A DNA stretch of 64,000 nucleotides from Kineococcus sp. TRM81007. GTDB lineage: Bacteria; Actinomycetota; Actinomycetes; Actinomycetales; Kineococcaceae. Position 1 is the first letter of the stretch. Each line of letters starts with the position of its first letter. The position numbers and the translations under genes are program-made. This document shows positions 60,819 through 64,000 of this stretch, one piece after another. The stretch spans positions 312,471-376,470 of the forward strand of contig NZ_JALBVB010000056.1 in NCBI RefSeq assembly GCF_022669155.1, given 5' to 3'. Below the pieces are notes generated by a model. It was not told the origin of the DNA. It worked only from the letters and a program-made list of their open reading frames with translations, and ran no database searches.

Positions 60819-60994
60819 GGGCGCGAGGCTAGGCCCTGCCGGTCGAGCCCGGCGGGTGGCGCCCGGGACGGCCCCCGCGCGGTGTGGCGGGCAGGGGTGG
60901 TGGTCGGCATGATCGAGCCGGGAACCCGCACCGCTGGGCGCGATGGCGACGAGCGGACCGGGGACGACGAGCAGATCCAGGAAGTGGGCAGGAC

Positions 60995-61852
60995 ATGGCC
61001 GACGACCCGGCCGTCAGCGACGAGCAGGTCGCGCGCGCCTTGAGCGTCTACGCCGCGATGGTCGAGCACGTCCTGAGCGACCCGCAGCGCTGGCTCGGTC
61101 TGGACGACGACCCGCCGCCCACCGCCTCGTTCCCGGCGCGGGCCTTCGACGCCCTGCGTGATCGTGCCCTGGGAGAGGTCACCCCCGCCTCGCCGCAGTG
61201 GGGCAGCCGACCGCAGCGGCAGCGGGTGGACTGGTGGGTGACCCGGATCGGGATCAGCGCCGGGCTGGCTGCGGCCACGCCCCGCTTCGCCGGTGCCCTG
61301 GCCGACCGGATCCCGCTGCAGGCGGCCCTCGGGGCCTCCGCGGCCGGGTTGGCGGTGTGCGCCACCGCCCGTGAGCACGGCCGCAGCGCCCCTGCGGACT
61401 GGGTGCCGCTGCTGGCGAAGGTGCTCTTCGACCGCGACCTGGACGCCGCCGCCGCGGCTCTGCCCGCCGCGGAGGAGGCCGAGCACCGCCTGGACACCGA
61501 CACCGACGCCGGCCCCAGCGGTGAGGGTGAGGGCGGTGGCGGTGAGGGCGGCGGCGGTGAGGGCGGCGGCGGTGAGGGCAGTGGCCGTGCTGCGGCGCTG
61601 GGCCGTGGTGCTCAGCGGGCCGCTCGCACCGTGTGGCGCCTGGCTCGCGCCTTCCTGGAGGTGCAGCAGATGCTGGAGGAGCGCCCTCGCGGCAACCTGC
61701 TGACCCGAGCGATCGGCAAGCTGCCGGTCGTCGGTGTGGCCGGGGGCTGGTTGGACGAGCGGGCCGGCATCCGGGAAGCAGCCCGCCAGACCGCCGGCCT
61801 CCTGGAGCCACCCTCGTCGCCGGCACCTCGCAGGGGACCGCCGCGCAGGTAG
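60995..61852 (+). CDS. Membrane-associated protein with Gly/Glu repeat, possibly EcsC-like
   Basis: 285 residues. A charged head (MADDPAVSDEQVARALSVY) is followed by hydrophobic stretches (WWVTRIGISAGLAAATPRF, LQAALGASAAGLAVCATA), then a Gly-rich tract of Gly-Gly-Gly-Gly-Glu units (about residues 176-197), and a C-terminal helix with LPVVGVAGGWLDERAGIREAA. The two hydrophobic regions and the last block faintly recall EcsC proteins, but I would not commit. ATG with GCAGGAC four bases upstream. It diverges from the LysR gene. Function unknown. Confidence 0.6.
   Translation: MADDPAVSDEQVARALSVYAAMVEHVLSDPQRWLGLDDDPPPTASFPARAFDALRDRALGEVTPASPQWGSRPQRQRVDWWVTRIGISAGLAAATPRFAGALADRIPLQAALGASAAGLAVCATAREHGRSAPADWVPLLAKVLFDRDLDAAAAALPAAEEAEHRLDTDTDAGPSGEGEGGGGEGGGGEGGGGEGSGRAAALGRGAQRAARTVWRLARAFLEVQQMLEERPRGNLLTRAIGKLPVVGVAGGWLDERAGIREAARQTAGLLEPPSSPAPRRGPPRR
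61520..61583. repeat. Coding minisatellite (Gly-Gly-Glu-Gly tract)
   Basis: About three to four copies of a 15-base unit ggtgagggcggcggc, in frame, giving the Gly/Glu tract of the protein at 60995-61852. Confidence 0.85.
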
Positions 61853-62085
61853 GCAGCACCCGGTCGTGCAGCGGTCCCCGGGAACCCCTCGATCCTCGAC
61901 ACCCGGGTCCGCCCCGGGGCCGGTCGCGGTGGTGCTGGCCGGGTCGTGGCGCGCGTCCTCCTGGGCGGGGCGGCTCGGAGCCTGCCGCCGGGTGGTCGCC
62001 GCGGGCGGACCCATCGCGTTCCGCGATCGGTTCCTCCCGTCCGATCGCTTGGACGCGGGGTGCCGCCCGGGAGCACCCTGAGCCC

Positions 62086-63306
62086 GTGCTGACCCGCCCC
62101 CTGCTGCTCCTCATGGCCGTCGCGACCGGCCTGACCGTCGGCGGCAACTACGTCAACCAGCCCCTGCTGGACACCATCGCCGCCGACCTCGCGGTGCGGC
62201 AGGGCACCGCCGCCACCCTGGTCACCACCGCGCAGGTCTCCTACGGCCTCGGCCTGCTGCTCGTGGTGCCGCTGGGCGACCTGCTGGAGCGCCGCCGGCT
62301 GCTCACCGTCCTGGCGCTGCTGGCCGCCGCCGGGCACGCGCTGTGCGCGCTGGCGCCCTCCTTCGCGGTGCTCGCGGTCGGCACCGCGGTGGCCGGGCTG
62401 TTCTCGGTGGCCGCCCAGGTCCTCGTGCCGTTCGCGGCGGAGCTGGCCGAACCCGGCCGCGCCGGCCGGGCGGTGGGCACCGTGATGAGCGGGCTGCTCG
62501 TGGGCGCGCTGCTGGCGCGCAGCGTCTCCGGCCTGCTGGCCGACGTCGCCGGCTGGCGCGCCCCGTACGCGGTGGTGGCCGCCGCCCTGGTGGTCCTCGC
62601 CCTGGTGCTGCACCGCCGCCTGCCGGTGAGCGTTCCCGAGCGCGTCGGCGGCTACGCGGCCACGCTGGCCTCCACCGCCGCCCTGGTGCGCTCCGAGCCG
62701 CGGCTGCGCACCCGCGCGCTGCTGGGCGCGGCGGGGTTCGCGGGCGTCTCGGTGCTCTTCAGCACGATGACGTTCCTGCTGGCGGGGGAGCGGTTCGGGC
62801 TCGGCGAGGCGCAGATCGGGCTGATCGGCCTGGCGGGGGCGGGTGCCGCCGCGGCGGCGTCGGTGACGGGCCGGCTGGCCGACGCCGGGCGGGGCCAGCT
62901 CGCCACCGGCGCCGGGGCGCTGCTGTTCGCGCTCGCGTGGGGCGCGCTGGGGCTGTCCGCCTCCGGGGCGGTGACGTCGCTGGTGCTGTTCGTCGTCGGG
63001 TACGCGCTGGTGGACCTGGCGCTGCAGGTGGTCCACGTCTCCAACCAGAACGTGATCTACCCGCTGCGCCCGGACGCCCGCGCCCGCCTGAACTCCGCCT
63101 ACATGACGACGTACTTCGCCGGGGGCGCGCTCGGCTCGGCGGTCGGCTCCGCCGCCTGGATCGCGGGCGGGTGGGGCGCGGTCACCCTCGCCGGCGCGGT
63201 CCTCACCGCCGCGACGCTGGCGCTGTGGCTGGTGGACGTGCGGGTGGAGCGGCGCGCGCGCCCGGCCGCTCGCCGGGTCAGCCCCGCCGGCGCCGGCGCG
63301 CGATGA
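62086..63306 (+). CDS. MFS transporter
   Basis: 406 residues, about 12 helices, starting GTG (VLTRPLLLLMAVATGLTVGG). A-motif-like GDLLERRRLL after helix 2, then SGLLADVAGW. The SNQNVIYPLRPDARARLNSAYMTTYFAGGA block (e.g. ARARLNSAYMTTYF) is characteristic of a group of drug/sugar efflux-like MFS proteins. The substrate is unknown. Its stop overlaps the CopC stop region by 29 bases (converging genes). The preceding 233 bases hold no recognisable feature. Confidence 0.87.
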   Translation: MLTRPLLLLMAVATGLTVGGNYVNQPLLDTIAADLAVRQGTAATLVTTAQVSYGLGLLLVVPLGDLLERRRLLTVLALLAAAGHALCALAPSFAVLAVGTAVAGLFSVAAQVLVPFAAELAEPGRAGRAVGTVMSGLLVGALLARSVSGLLADVAGWRAPYAVVAAALVVLALVLHRRLPVSVPERVGGYAATLASTAALVRSEPRLRTRALLGAAGFAGVSVLFSTMTFLLAGERFGLGEAQIGLIGLAGAGAAAAASVTGRLADAGRGQLATGAGALLFALAWGALGLSASGAVTSLVLFVVGYALVDLALQVVHVSNQNVIYPLRPDARARLNSAYMTTYFAGGALGSAVGSAAWIAGGWGAVTLAGAVLTAATLALWLVDVRVERRARPAARRVSPAGAGAR

Positions 63307-63934
63307 CCACCGCGAGGCCCACGGCCAGCGCGACCACCGCGAGCACCGCGGCGGCGACCACGCCGGTGCTCACCCCCTCGCCCTCCGCGGCGGCGTCCCC
63401 CGGGGCGTCCACGACCGGGTCCGCCTCCCCGTCGGGGGCGGGGGAGGTCTCCGCGGTGGTGGAACCGTCCGCGGGGGAGGAGGTGACCACCTCGGGCGTC
63501 GGCGCGGTGGTCGCGGCCGCCGCGCCGGCGGCCGCCGTCTCCGCGGTGAACGTGAAGGAACCCGAGATCGGGTGCCCGTCGGAGGACGTCACCCGCCACT
63601 GCACCTCGTAGGTGCCGGCGGGCCGCTCCGCGGCCAGCGCCTGCGTGACCTCCTCGTCGACCACCTGCGGCTCACCGGTGGACACCACGCCCGTCGGACC
63701 GGTGACCTCCACCTGCGTGCCCAGGGCCACCGGGGGAGCCGACATCGTCAGCACCACCTGCTCCGGCGCCTGCTCCAGCACGGCGTCCGCGGCCGGGTCG
63801 GTGGACAGCAGCCGGTCGTGCGCCCAGGCCCCGGGGGCCGCGGCGAGCGAGGCGCCGAGGGCCAGCGCCACGGCGGTGGCGCCGCGAGCGGCGCGGCGGT
63901 GGGTGGGGCGGTGGGTGGTCAGGCAGGCGGGCAC
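63278..63934 (-). CDS. copC: CopC-domain copper-resistance protein, membrane-anchored
   Basis: 218 residues. A signal peptide (TAVALALGASLAAAPGAWA) precedes the CopC domain, which begins with His (AHDRLLSTDPAADAVL) as expected for a copper ligand at the mature N-terminus, and ends with VTSSDGHPISGSFTF. After a Ser/Thr/Pro/Glu-rich linker comes a membrane helix (VSTGVVAAAVLAVVALAVGL) and a basic end. It binds copper outside the membrane. Converges on the MFS gene with a 29-base overlap of the coding ends. Confidence 0.9.
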   Translation of the reverse strand: MPACLTTHRPTHRRAARGATAVALALGASLAAAPGAWAHDRLLSTDPAADAVLEQAPEQVVLTMSAPPVALGTQVEVTGPTGVVSTGEPQVVDEEVTQALAAERPAGTYEVQWRVTSSDGHPISGSFTFTAETAAAGAAAATTAPTPEVVTSSPADGSTTAETSPAPDGEADPVVDAPGDAAAEGEGVSTGVVAAAVLAVVALAVGLAVVIARRRRRG

Positions 63935-64000
63935 CCGCCCACCCTACGAACCGGTGCCCGCGCGGGGTGGCGGCCCCCGCCCACCGGCTGCTGGCACAGT

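Overview
The window is 64 kb of very GC-rich DNA with the marks of a high-GC actinobacterium: frequent GTG starts, GTGA stop/start overlaps, a WXG100 protein, a mycothiol-type DinB protein, DUF3027, DUF2530, an XPB-type helicase beside a helicase C-terminal/WYL protein, and a HelR-like helicase. The gene set fits Kineosporiales (for example Kineococcus) or a close relative, but this is inferred from gene content only. It reads as ordinary chromosome: no rRNA, tRNA, CRISPR array, insertion sequence or prophage was recognised.

Layout. 0-7 kb: WXG100 protein, a DUF4031 protein, an HtrA-type protease running in frame into a cell-wall-binding-repeat protein, and a two-component pair. 6.8-17 kb: a HipA-like kinase with a DUF3037 partner, a Tat-exported PhoX phosphatase with a candidate PHO box, an M3 metallopeptidase, a FIST sensor with a GGDEF/EAL protein, and a glycerophosphodiesterase. 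17-30 kb: XPB helicase, a repeat-rich membrane protein, a helicase-associated protein, an ECF sigma factor with a SnoaL-like tail, an MFS/TetR pair with a clear operator, a HelR-like helicase, a DinB protein and a CYTH-CHAD protein. 30-36.4 kb: potassium channel, pdxH, an SRPBCC/alcohol dehydrogenase/small acidic protein operon, a TIM-barrel protein and a secreted serine hydrolase.

36.4-43.9 kb is a one-directional exopolysaccharide cluster on the minus strand. In transcription order it holds a PIG-L deacetylase, WbqC, a UDP-HexNAc-type nucleotide-sugar dehydrogenase, a NodB-type polysaccharide deacetylase and a hyaluronan/chitin-synthase-like processive glycosyltransferase, followed by two secreted proteins, one with a LamG-like fold. 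A 448-bp gene-free leader with a strong inverted repeat lies upstream. The enzymes point to a HexNAc-based, partly de-N-acetylated, uronic-acid-containing polymer, which makes this the best candidate for an undescribed system here.

44-64 kb: DUF1810 protein, serC, a Cys-rich DUF1540 protein, a methyltransferase, a MarR/MFS operon, a second GGDEF/EAL protein, an SDR, DUF2530, a small cell-wall-binding protein, an operon of cold-shock protein, DUF3027 and a sacsin/Hsp90-like ATPase that may start at CTG, a HAD phosphatase, superoxide dismutase, a LysR regulator, an unassigned membrane protein, an MFS exporter and CopC.

Several convergent gene pairs share perfect G+C hairpins lacking U-tracts. 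Four genes carry short tandem duplications that repeat their own stop codon. Two GGDEF/EAL proteins differ in the presence of an inhibitory I-site and may connect c-di-GMP to surface functions such as the polysaccharide.
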